Shown one piece after another: positions 39,555 through 49,305 of a DNA stretch of 64,000 bases. The stretch comes from CAWGXG01 sp963826505. GTDB lineage: Bacteria > Chloroflexota > Anaerolineae > Aggregatilineales > Aggregatilineaceae. Under the pieces are notes generated by a model. It worked only from the letters and a program-made list of their open reading frames with translations, had not been told where the DNA came from and ran no database searches. The stretch lies in contig CAWGXG010000007.1 in the NCBI GenBank assembly GCA_963826505.1, forward strand, positions 620,001 to 684,000. The letters run 5' to 3'. Made by a program: the position numbers and the translations under genes. Each line of letters starts with the position of its first letter. Position 1 is the first letter of the stretch.

Positions 39555-40898
39555 ATGATGGATTGGTTAAGCCAGTACGAACCCAAAAAGGTGACGGCTG
39601 AAGAAGCGCTCAGTCATTTGAAATCCGGCTACCGCATTTTCGTGACCGGCAACTGTTCGCTGCCGCAGAGCGTCATGGAGGCGCTCAACGTGCGCGCGCC
39701 CCAGCTCAAAAACCTGTCACTGATCCAGGTGCTGACCATCGGCAAGGCGGATTACATCCAGCCGGAGATCGTGCCTCACCTGCGCGTGAACTCGCTGTTC
39801 ATCAGCCCCAACGTGCGCGAGGCCGTCAACGATGGGCGCGCCGATTTCACCCCGATCTTCTTGTCGGAGATCCCGCGCCTGTTCAAGTCGGGCCGCCTGC
39901 CGATCGACGTGGCGCTGATCCAGGTGTCCCCGCCCGACCGCTATGGGTACTGTTCTTACGGCGTGGAAGTCGGCGTCACCAAACCGGCGGCGGAAAGCGC
40001 CAAGATCGTGATCGCTGAAGTCAACCCGCAAATGCCGCGCACCCTGGGCGACAGCTTCATCCACGTCTCGAAAATCGACTACGCGATCGAGGTCGATTAC
40101 CCGCTGCCCGAAGTGCAGATGGCATCGTCGTCGCCGGAACAGGAGGCCATCGCCAATCATCTGGCGGCGATCATCCCTGACGGCGCGACCCTGCAAATGG
40201 GCATCGGCGGCATTCCGGACGCGGTGCTGCGCAAGCTGTACAACCACAAGCACCTGGGCATCCACACCGAATTATTCTCGGATGGCGTGGTCGATCTGGT
40301 CGAGACGGGCGTGATCACCAACGAGCGCAAGACGCTGCACCCCGGCAAGATCATCGCGGGCTTTGTACTCGGCACACAGCGTCTGTATGACTTCGTGGAC
40401 GATAACCCGATCGTGGAGCTGCACCCCAGCGAGTACATCAACGACCCCTTCATCATCGCGCAGAATGAGCGCATGGTGTCGATTAATTCCGCGCTGCAAG
40501 TGGACCTGACCGGCCAGGTATGCGCCGACAGCATCGGCCCCGCGTTCTATTCCGGTGTGGGCGGCCAGGTAGATTTCGTGCGCGGCGCGGCGCGCAGTAC
40601 GGGCGGCATGCCGATCATCGCGCTGCTGAGTACGGCCAAAGGCGGCACGATCAGCCGCATCGTGCCTACGCTGACACCCGGCGCGGGCGTGACCACGTCG
40701 CGCAATGACGTGCACTTCGTCGCGACCGAGTTCGGCGTAGCCGACCTGTATGGACGCACGATCCGCGATCGCGCTCAGCAGTTGGTCGAGATTGCGCATC
40801 CGCGTTTCCGCGCGGAGCTGGCCGAAGCCGCAGAAAAACTGTATCACGTGCCCCATTTCAGCGTACCGGCGCGGCCCTCTGACAGCGGGGAGACGTGA
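39555..40898 (+). CDS. Acetyl-CoA hydrolase/4-hydroxybutyrate CoA-transferase family protein
   Basis: A 447-residue class I CoA-transferase of the AcH/4-HB-CoA transferase family. The glutamate that forms the CoA thioester is expected in GIHTELFSDG (about residue 237). The glycine-rich GVGGQVDFVRGAA and GAGVTTSRNDVHFVATEFG segments of the CoA-binding domain are intact. The enzyme would move CoA from an acyl-CoA to acetate or a similar acid, saving the thioester energy. It sits between the aminotransferase and the 2-oxoacid:ferredoxin oxidoreductase, so branched-chain or similar acyl-CoA is a plausible substrate (inference). ATG 39555 has GGAG upstream; the second Met codon at 39558 is also possible. 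Confidence 0.9.
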   Translation: MMDWLSQYEPKKVTAEEALSHLKSGYRIFVTGNCSLPQSVMEALNVRAPQLKNLSLIQVLTIGKADYIQPEIVPHLRVNSLFISPNVREAVNDGRADFTPIFLSEIPRLFKSGRLPIDVALIQVSPPDRYGYCSYGVEVGVTKPAAESAKIVIAEVNPQMPRTLGDSFIHVSKIDYAIEVDYPLPEVQMASSSPEQEAIANHLAAIIPDGATLQMGIGGIPDAVLRKLYNHKHLGIHTELFSDGVVDLVETGVITNERKTLHPGKIIAGFVLGTQRLYDFVDDNPIVELHPSEYINDPFIIAQNERMVSINSALQVDLTGQVCADSIGPAFYSGVGGQVDFVRGAARSTGGMPIIALLSTAKGGTISRIVPTLTPGAGVTTSRNDVHFVATEFGVADLYGRTIRDRAQQLVEIAHPRFRAELAEAAEKLYHVPHFSVPARPSDSGET

Positions 40899-41001
40899 TC
40901 CGAGCGGGATCGGACGCATGGTTTGATAGAGACTTAACACGTCCGCTTTGGGCGGCGTGAACGAATAATTTTAGAACAGGAAAACTGAGGAGTAACGTAG
41001 T

Positions 41002-41257
41002 ATGGCAAAGGGACGTATCGCAGATTAACGATGCGAACTGCAAAGGCTGCGCGTTGTGTACGCTGGCCTGCCCGCAGAACGTGATCGTCATGTCCACCGA
41101 TGGCGTCAACGCCAAGGGATATTACCCCGCCGAGTTTGTGGATCCCTCCGGTCTATGTACAGGCTGCGCGCTTTGCGCGGTAGCCTGCCCCGACGTGTGC
41201 ATTACCGTCTACAAAAGCTTCCCCGCCAAACCCGCGCGCAGCGCGGTGGCGGTGTGA
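41002..41257 (+). CDS. 2-oxoacid:ferredoxin oxidoreductase delta (ferredoxin) subunit, one frame break
   Basis: A small two-[4Fe-4S] ferredoxin. The cluster motifs are CKGCALCTLACP and CTGCALCAVACP, the normal CxxCxxCxxxCP pattern twice. ATG 41002 has GAGGAG before it and begins MAKGRI, but the frame hits a stop after eight codons. Dropping one base near 41018 joins it to INDANCKGCALC, the expected sequence, so one surplus base is likely. It is the first gene of a delta-alpha-beta-gamma operon and carries electrons from the catalytic subunits. Confidence 0.85.
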
Positions 41258-41273
41258 GCAGGAGGTCATGACG

Positions 41274-42346
41274 ATGGCTGTTGAATTGATGAAGGGCAAT
41301 GTCGCCTTGGCTGAAGCGGCGATCCGCGCGGGAGTCGAAGCCTATTTCGGCTACCCGATCACCCCACAAACTGAATTACTGGAGCATATGGCCCGTCGCA
41401 TGCCAGAGCTTGGACGCGCTTTTGTCCAGGCCGAAAGCGAAGTCGCCGCGATCAACATGGTGTATGGCGCGGCCAGCACCGGCGCACGCGCCATGACATC
41501 GTCTTCCAGTCCGGGGATCAGCCTGATGCAGGAGGGGTTCTCGTATATCGCTGGGTCCGAAGTTCCGGCGGTGATCGTCGACGTCATGCGCGGTGGTCCC
41601 GGCCTGGGCAATATCCAGCCCTCCCAATCGGACTACTTCCAGGTGACGCGTTCCGCCGGACATGGCGACTATCACCCGATCGTGCTCGCGCCCGCCTCTG
41701 TGCAAGAAGCGATCGACCTGATGGGGCTGGCCTTCGATCTGGCCGAACAGTACCGCCACCTGGTGTTCGTCGTGGCGGATGGGCTGATCGGGCAGATGAT
41801 GGAACCGGCAGAACTGCCGCCCATGCGCCCGCTCCGCACCGACGCCCCGACTGGGCGCTGACCGGGGCGGAGGATCGCGACCCGCGCATCATCTCCTCGC
41901 TGGAGCTGAACGCGCCTGCCCTGGAAGCCCTCAACAACCGGCTGCAAGCCAAGCTCAAACGCATTCACGCCACGGAGCAGCGCTCGACGGAACTGCTAAC
42001 CGACGACGCGCGGCTGGTGGTGGTGGGCTTTGGCACGGCGGGGCGCATCGCGCAGACGGCGATCCAACACGCGCGCCGCGACGGCATGAAAGTCGGGCTG
42101 CTGCGCCCGATCACTCTGTGGCCGTTCCCCGAAAAGCGCCTATCCGCGCTGGCCGATCATGTCGACGCGCTGTTGGTCGTCGAGATGAACGCGGGCCAGA
42201 TGCTCGACGATGTGCGGCTGGCCGCAGGCGGGCAGGTGCCGGTCGAGTTCTACGGACGGACCGGCGGCATGGTGCCCGTACCGGAGGAAATCTACGACGC
42301 CATCACGGCAAGTTATAGCAGGCTGACGGCCAGCGTGCACGGGTAA
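41274..42346 (+). CDS. 2-oxoacid:ferredoxin oxidoreductase alpha subunit (VorB/KorA type), one frame break
   Basis: The alpha subunit of a four-subunit, CoA-dependent 2-oxoacid:ferredoxin oxidoreductase. The thiamine-domain start GYPITPQTELLEHMA and the segment MTSSSSPGISLMQEG are typical. The second half includes VVGFGTAGRIAQTA and LLRPITLWPFPEKRL, the C-terminal domain. The frame changes near 41848 (reading RTDAPDWALTGAEDRDP across the break). The overall form resembles the 3-methyl-2-oxobutanoate (VorB) subgroup, but substrate assignment needs comparison with characterised enzymes. ATG 41274 is preferred to 41268 because of the AGGAGG spacing. Confidence 0.87.
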
Positions 42347-42361
42347 GGGAGAAAGCGAACT

Positions 42362-43162
<801 letters not shown>

Positions 43163-43168
43163 GCCGCC

Positions 43169-43723
43169 ATGTATGAGGAGATCGTTTTCGCTGGATTTGG
43201 CGGGCAGGGCGTGTTGTTCGCGGGCCAACTGCTGGCATACACTGCGCTGGCCGAAAACCGGCATGTCACCTGGATTCCGTCCTATGGGCCGGAGATGCGC
43301 GGCGGGACGGCGAACTGCACGGTCGTCATCAGCGATGATCCGATCGGCTCGCCGGTCAGCAAGCATCCCAGCATCGTCGTCGTGTTCAATAATCCGTCGC
43401 TGGAAAAATATGAGTCCACGCTGCGGCCCGGCGGGCTGTTGGTGGTGAATACGTCGCTGGTCCTGCACCCGCCCGCCCGCGACGACCTGGAGGTTGTGCT
43501 CGTCCCGGCCACCGACGAAGCATCGACGCTGGGCGAAGTGCGCATCGCCAACATGATCCTGTTGGGCGCGCTGCTGGCCCGCCGTCCACTCGTGGCGCTA
43601 GACAGCATTCAAAACGTCCTGTTGAATAAGCTCGGTGAGCGCAAAGCTCACCTGTTGGAAGTCAACCACGCGGCGCTTGAGCGCGGAGTCGCGCTGGCTG
43701 TGAGCCAGCGCGTCGACGCCTGA
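43169..43723 (+). CDS. 2-oxoacid:ferredoxin oxidoreductase gamma subunit
   Basis: A 184-residue gamma subunit. The N-terminal GFGGQGVLFAGQLLA and the segment WIPSYGPEMRGGTANCTVV are the family marks (residues about 10-55). It is needed for assembly and CoA binding in this enzyme class. Last gene of the delta-alpha-beta-gamma operon; the AGGAGAAGG ribosome site overlaps the end of the beta gene. A C/G-rich intergenic repeat follows. Confidence 0.93.
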   Translation: MYEEIVFAGFGGQGVLFAGQLLAYTALAENRHVTWIPSYGPEMRGGTANCTVVISDDPIGSPVSKHPSIVVVFNNPSLEKYESTLRPGGLLVVNTSLVLHPPARDDLEVVLVPATDEASTLGEVRIANMILLGALLARRPLVALDSIQNVLLNKLGERKAHLLEVNHAALERGVALAVSQRVDA

Positions 43724-43736
43724 TCGCCGCCGGTTA

Positions 43737-43800
43737 GCCCCACCCCCTGGCCCCTCCCCGCTGCGCTGGTGGAGAGGGGGCACAAGCCGGGGGGTGAGGC
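43737..43800. repeat. C/G-rich inverted intergenic repeat, copy 2
   Basis: CCCCACCCCCTGGCCCCTCCCC faces GGAGAGGGGG...CCGGGGGGTGAGG across a short centre, forming a long imperfect hairpin between two convergent genes. It shares its right half with the repeat at 17466-17514 and may serve as a bidirectional terminator. Confidence 0.6.
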
Positions 43801-43815
43801 CAACACCACCCATCC

Positions 43816-46580
43816 TCACAGCTCGGCCGGCAGCCAGATCACGAACGTCGCGCCGTGGCCGGGAATGCCATCACTGATCACTTCAACCCAGCCAAAATGG
43901 CGCTTGACGATCTCTTGCAGAATGGCCAACCCCAGGCCAGTGCCTGGCTTCCCTGTTTCATGGGCAGCCGTACCGCGAAAAAACCGATCAAACAGGCGCG
44001 CCTGCTCGTTGAGCGGAATACCCGGCCCGTTATCGGCGACCGCCAACCCCGCCCACCACTGTCCGGCTTCCTGCCGGACGCGAACATCAACCCTGATCGC
44101 GCCGCCAAAGGGCGTGTAATTGAGCGCGTTCGTCAGCACGATGCTCAACGCCTGACCAATCAGCCCGCGATCGGTGCTAACCAGCGGCACATCCGTGCCA
44201 GACTCAAACGTCAGTGTCAGATCGCGCTCGTGGGCTAGAATCATGCGATCGGTGACGTACTGCCGGGCCAGCTCGTTCAGATCGGTGGCGACGCGCATCA
44301 ACTGGACGCGTCCTTGATCGAGCCGCGAGAGCGCCAGCAAATCGTCGATGGTGCGCTCCAGACGGCTGGTTTCGCGTTTGAGGCGCTCCATATATACGGC
44401 TTGTTTGGCGGGATTCTGCGCCAACAGGTCGTGATGCAGCTTCAAGCTGCTGATCGGGGTGCGCAGCTCGTGCGAGACATTGCTCACAAAGGCGTCCTTC
44501 ATGCGCTCAACCTCTTTGAGCGCCGTAATATCGCGGATGCTGCACACCGCTCCGACAGCAACACTGCGCTCGCGGATGGGAGCCAGCGCCACATCAGCGT
44601 CAAAGGTGCCGCCGCTGCGCCGTTGGGCGACAATTTCCAGGCGGCCCGCCTGACCGCCAACCAGCGCCGCCTGGAGCAACGCGCGAAATGCGTCACTGCG
44701 CGACGGCTCCGCCAAGATGATCGGAGACTGGTTGAGCACTTCATGCGCGCGGTAGCCGAAGATGTCGCAAAAGGTCTGGTTGACCGATTCGATCGCGCCG
44801 CTGGTGCCCAACATCAGGATCGCGTCTGGGCTGCTGCTCAGAATGGCTTCGACGCGTTCCTTGGTCTGGCGCAGTTCGCGCGTGCGGGCTTCGACAGCCT
44901 GTTCCAGGCTTTCGCGGTGTGCTTCCAAAGATTGGACCAGCCAGGCGTTTTGCATCGCAATCGCAGCATGATACGCGAATCCGGCGAACAGGTCGAAGTC
45001 CTGCTCCGAAAACGGTAGGACGGCCGTGCGCCCGACGAGCATCGCCCCAATCGTCCGCCCGCGGAAGATCAGCGGCGAGGCCATCAGGTGCTCGTCTTCC
45101 CAAGGCGTGCCCGGCACGTGCACGGCGCGCGGGTCCGAGGCGATGTTATTGGCCAGAATCGGTGAGTTGTGCTCGACGGCGCTGCCGGTGACGCCTTCCC
45201 CCACGCGCAGCGCCCCCGCCGCCATCATCTGGTCGGCGTACGGCCCCAGTGACACGATCGGGTTGAGCATCGACACGCTGTCATCCAACCGGAACAACGT
45301 ACACGCGCCCGCGTTCAACAGCGTCAAGGCACGCTGTGCGATGAGCGCCAACAGCGTATCCAGGTCGCGCACGCTGAGCAGATCGCGGCTGGTTTCCAGC
45401 AGGCTTTCCAGCTCGCGCTGGCGCTGGCGCAGCGTCAGCTCGGCGCGCTTGCGTTCGCTCATATCGCGCACGACGACCTGCACGGCAGGTTCTCCCTCAA
45501 AACTGACCGGGATACTCGCGATCTCGACTTCGAGCACGCTACCATCGAGCCGGACCAGTCGTTCATCGGAAAAAGGCAGACTGCTCTCTTCGGACAGCAT
45601 CCGTTGGATGCTCTCTGCGACCTGCTCCCGGTCGTCGGGATGAATGAGATCCAGCCAGACACGCCCTGCCAGATCGGACATATCCCCAGCCCCAATCTGG
45701 CTCAGCGCTGTGGGGTTGGCGAACAGAATGCGATCCGCGCTGTAGACTATGATCCCATCGGGCGACACGTCCACCAGCCGCCGGTAGCGATCTTCGCTTT
45801 CGCGGAGCGCGGCTTCGGCCTGTTTGCGCGCCGTGATATCTTCTTCAATGGCCAGGAAATGGGTGATCGCGCCCTGCGCGTCACGGATCGGGAAAGCGAC
45901 GCGGCCACCCAAAACATGGACCCGTCTTTTTTCCGGTTATGCAGTTCGCCGCGCCATTCCTGCCCGGCAGTGATCGCTTCCCACAACGCCTGATGGACTC
46001 CGATGGGCGTATAGTCGCCTTTAACCAGTCGGGCCGACCCACCAATGACCTCGTCAGGGTCATATCCGGTGACCTGGGTGAACTTGGGATTGACGTATTC
46101 GACCTGGCCCTGCGCATCCGTGATGATGATCATCGAAGGGCTTTGCTCGACCACGCTCGACAGCTTGCGCAGCATATCTTCGGCCTGCTGGCGCGCGCGG
46201 CGTTCGGTGGCTTCGCGCAACTCGCGCTGCACCGCCGGGATCAGCCGCTCCAGGTTCTGCTTGACGATGAAGTCCCCGGCTCCGGCACGCATGGTCCGCA
46301 CCGCCGCGTCTTCGCTGACCGTGCCCGTGACGACGATCGAGGGCGAATCGGGCACGCGCGTTTTGAGCAGCGCCAGAGCCTCCAACCCGCTGAACTGGGG
46401 CAAGGTGTAATCGGTGAAAATGACATCCCAGGGGCCGCGATCGAGGGCTGCATTCAGCCCGTCCACCGTCTCGACGCGCTCATAATCCAGCGTGTAGCCT
46501 CCCCGCTGCAATTCGTGAATCAGCAGCAGGGTATCATCTTCGGAATCTTCGACGACTAACACGCGCAGGGGTGTACTCAT
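43816..46580 (-). CDS. Response-regulator/PAS/GAF hybrid histidine kinase, one frame break
   Basis: About 920 residues in order: receiver (1-120, phospho-Asp57 in FTDYTLPQFSG), PAS/PAC, second PAS, GAF, third PAS, then HisKA (VSHELRTPISS) and HATPase_c (ADNGPGIPLNEQARLF, GTGLGLAILQEI). No membrane segment. The first PAS is cut by a frame change near 45902, where SMFWV should continue as GGRVAFPIRDAQG; both sides are conserved. ATG 46580 has AAGGAG 8 nt upstream. It is the last of three same-strand signalling genes (binding protein, membrane kinase, this hybrid), 66 nt after the kinase stop. It is probably the receiver-bearing output partner that accepts phosphate from the membrane kinase. Confidence 0.9.
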
Positions 46581-46646
46581 CCTTTTGCTCCTTGCCGCGG
46601 AAAACGCGTGATCATGATGAGCGCACCCTCTGAACAGGCTTCGCGG

Positions 46647-48083
46647 TCAATCTTTAACGGATTCAAGTGACACCAGCGTAAAATAGAACGTCGCGCCCTG
46701 GCCCGGTGCGGAGTCAGCCCATACGCGTCCACCGTGCCGCCGGATGATGCGCTGCACGGTCGCCAGCCCGACGCCGGTCCCCTCATACTCTGCTGCGCTG
46801 TGCAAGCGCTGAAAGGCCCCAAACAGCTTGCGGGCGTAGGCCATATCAAACCCCGGTCCGTCGTCACGCACATGATAGACGCATTCGCCGTCACGGACCA
46901 TATGCCCAAACTCGATCGTGGCCCGCGGCTGTTTGCCGGTAAACTTCCAGGCGTTGCCGAGCAGATTTTCGAGCGCCAGACGCAGCAGTCGAGCGTCGCC
47001 ATCGGCCTGAACATGCGGTGCGATCACCCACGTGACGTCCCGTTCGGGCTGTCCCGCCCGCAGATCCGCCGCGATCTCGCCCACCATCGCGCTCAGGTCG
47101 ACCGTGCTGCGCACAATCCCGCTTTGGGTCGTGCGCGAGAGAGTCAGCAGATCATCGATCATCTGGCCCATCCGCTGGCTGGCTGCCAACACACGCTGCA
47201 GCGCGTCCTGGCCTGCGGCGTCGAGACAATTGCTCTGATCTTCGGCCAGGATGCGCCCAAACCCCTCGATACTGCGCAGCGGCGCGCGCAGATCGTGCGA
47301 GACGGAATAAGCGAACACTTCAAGCTCGTGATTGACGGCTGTCAACTCCAGCGTCCGCTGCTGAACGCGTTGTTCCAGCTCGCGGTTAAGCTGCCGAATC
47401 TCGTTCTGGCCCTGGAGCAGATCGGAAACATCGAGTGCCGTGAAGATCACCCCCACCGACAGATCGTTCGGATTGAGCGCGGTCGAACCCAACTGCACGT
47501 CGATGATCGTCCCGTCTTTGTGTTGGAACTGCGTGAACATGGTTCCAGTGCCCGATTGGGCGATCTGGTTGTATTTGATCTCCCCAACCCGCTCGAATTC
47601 CTGATCGCTAGGGTATACCATGCGAGAGCTGTGATTGTACAACTCATCGGCAGTATAGCCGACCATCTGTTGCAGCCCTTCGTTGGTCCACACAATGACC
47701 CGGTCGCGCACCATCCCGATCCCAATCGGAGCCGCTCGAAAAATGCTTTGCAGCGTGGCCTCGCTTTGCCTCAGCGCGGCGGTGACTTTCGCCTGCCGGG
47801 ACAGCAGCAGCACCACGATCCCCCCGCCGACCAGACACGCGATCATAAACAGAAGGCGCACGCGCAGCGCATAGGGCGAGACATGCGAGATGACCGCCTC
47901 GTGCAGCGACGCCGGAGGCTCGAAAATCATGGTGCGCAGCAGCGTGCGAAAATAGTAGTAGTTCAGCGCCCCGTCGACGACCCAAAAGGCCACTCCCAGC
48001 AGGAACGCGATCCCCATCACGCCTACTATCAGACGCACCCGCGCGACACTAACCGGCCTCAGGCTCACCTTCAATCGCCTCAT
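46647..48083 (-). CDS. Membrane PAS sensor histidine kinase
   Basis: A 478-residue kinase with two membrane spans (about residues 18-38 and 75-97) that enclose an extracytoplasmic loop of about 37 residues. A PAS domain (about 105-225), a coiled linker, HisKA with His263 (VSHDLRAPLRSIEG) and HATPase_c (DDGPGFDMAYARKLF, GVGLATVQRIIRRHGG) follow. This is the phytochrome-like HisKA branch often paired with single receivers. Its start lies 35 nt inside the preceding gene for an ABC-type binding protein, so the two are translationally coupled and probably act together: the small loop is too short to be a sensor by itself. Confidence 0.9.
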   Translation of the reverse strand: MRRLKVSLRPVSVARVRLIVGVMGIAFLLGVAFWVVDGALNYYYFRTLLRTMIFEPPASLHEAVISHVSPYALRVRLLFMIACLVGGGIVVLLLSRQAKVTAALRQSEATLQSIFRAAPIGIGMVRDRVIVWTNEGLQQMVGYTADELYNHSSRMVYPSDQEFERVGEIKYNQIAQSGTGTMFTQFQHKDGTIIDVQLGSTALNPNDLSVGVIFTALDVSDLLQGQNEIRQLNRELEQRVQQRTLELTAVNHELEVFAYSVSHDLRAPLRSIEGFGRILAEDQSNCLDAAGQDALQRVLAASQRMGQMIDDLLTLSRTTQSGIVRSTVDLSAMVGEIAADLRAGQPERDVTWVIAPHVQADGDARLLRLALENLLGNAWKFTGKQPRATIEFGHMVRDGECVYHVRDDGPGFDMAYARKLFGAFQRLHSAAEYEGTGVGLATVQRIIRRHGGRVWADSAPGQGATFYFTLVSLESVKD

Positions 48084-49251
48084 AACGCTCGTCTGCTACC
48101 TGTAACAGCCCTTCAGGGAGCAAGAAACCGATACGGCGCGCGGTTTCCAGGTTGATATCGATCGTGCTGGACATGACATATACTTGATCAATTGCACGCG
48201 GCTTGACCCCGTGAAAAATCTGGGCCACAACGCGCCCCGTCCACAACCCCAGCCCGCTCAGATCGCGCCGCGAAATACTGAGCAGCACGCCGCGTGCCAC
48301 CTGTTCCGGACCAGCCACCGACCAGCTCGGCACTTTGTATGCAAATAGAGGGGCCAGCAAACCCGGCATGGCCTGGGTGTTGAAGCCCCGGTGTGCGTTG
48401 CCGATCCACATCGCGTCCACCCTGGGTGCCAGCTCCGCCAGGCAGCGTTGGACGCCTTGCCGTGCTTCTTCCTCACTGACCCCGGCATCCGGCGCGGCAC
48501 ATAGCACCAACTCGAAATGCTGCTGCTGCGCGACCTCGGTCAGCTCGTCCAGGTTGGCATACGTCCGGCCATCCGGCGTATCCTCGTAGATTACTCCCAA
48601 GCGTTCGAACCGGGCGATTTCGTAGAAGAGGCGCGCCTGACGGACGAACCGTTCCGGATCGCACCAGGCGTGGACATGGTCGTACCCCGAATCGGTGGCG
48701 CTGCGAATGATCCCGGCTTCGATCGGGTTGCTGGTGGACATCACCAGTGTGGGCACCGCGTGATCGTTGGTGGCCAAGTCCAGGCCCGCCCAGGTTCCCA
48801 TCGCGATGATCAGATCAATATCGCCACCGTGTGCCAGCCGGTCGATCGCATCGGCGCGGTTGGCCGCGCGCTGGGCATCGTCCCAGTTGGCTGACCAGAA
48901 GGCATCGGGCAGAAAGGTTAGATAGTCACTCTGGGCATTGTCCGCCAAGAACTGCCACAAAGCGTGCGCGTCGTCGGGCGGATCCAGCACCGGCAGCGTG
49001 ATCGGCTCCATCCAGCCGAGCGCGATCAGGCCATCGAGGAGCGCGGTGAGGTATTGGGGATAATTATAGAAGGGGCCGCCCTCGTAATACGCCAGCCGCC
49101 AGAGATGGTCGTCGCGGCGTATGGGCGACACATCTTCACTTTCGCCGGAGGGCCACAGCGTCACCAGGCTGGCGATCACGATCCCGCCGACCAGCGCCAC
49201 GAGAACGATCGTGCCTAAGATTTTATAAGAGAATGCCCGCGCACTATGCAT
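48049..49251 (-). CDS. Membrane-anchored ABC-type substrate-binding protein (ABC_sub_bind-like)
   Basis: A 400-residue protein with one N-terminal anchor (about residues 9-31, KILGTIVLVALVGGIVIASL) and no lipobox. A type I periplasmic-binding fold follows, like the ABC_sub_bind (PF04392-type) proteins, with IDLIIAMGTWAGLDLA, TLVMSTSNPIEAGII and RLGVIYEDTPDGRTYANL. No ABC permease or ATPase is adjacent. Instead its end overlaps the start of a membrane histidine kinase by 35 nt, so it is best read as the ligand-sensing component of that kinase. ATG 49251 is preferred; an in-frame start 10 codons earlier gives a short unlikely leader. Ligand unknown. Confidence 0.8.
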   Translation of the reverse strand: MHSARAFSYKILGTIVLVALVGGIVIASLVTLWPSGESEDVSPIRRDDHLWRLAYYEGGPFYNYPQYLTALLDGLIALGWMEPITLPVLDPPDDAHALWQFLADNAQSDYLTFLPDAFWSANWDDAQRAANRADAIDRLAHGGDIDLIIAMGTWAGLDLATNDHAVPTLVMSTSNPIEAGIIRSATDSGYDHVHAWCDPERFVRQARLFYEIARFERLGVIYEDTPDGRTYANLDELTEVAQQQHFELVLCAAPDAGVSEEEARQGVQRCLAELAPRVDAMWIGNAHRGFNTQAMPGLLAPLFAYKVPSWSVAGPEQVARGVLLSISRRDLSGLGLWTGRVVAQIFHGVKPRAIDQVYVMSSTIDINLETARRIGFLLPEGLLQVADERYEAIEGEPEAG

Positions 49252-49305
49252 CGACCGTTTTCCGCCCCCCCTTGACGGCATTTCTCCGATCGATATCGTG
49301 TTGGG

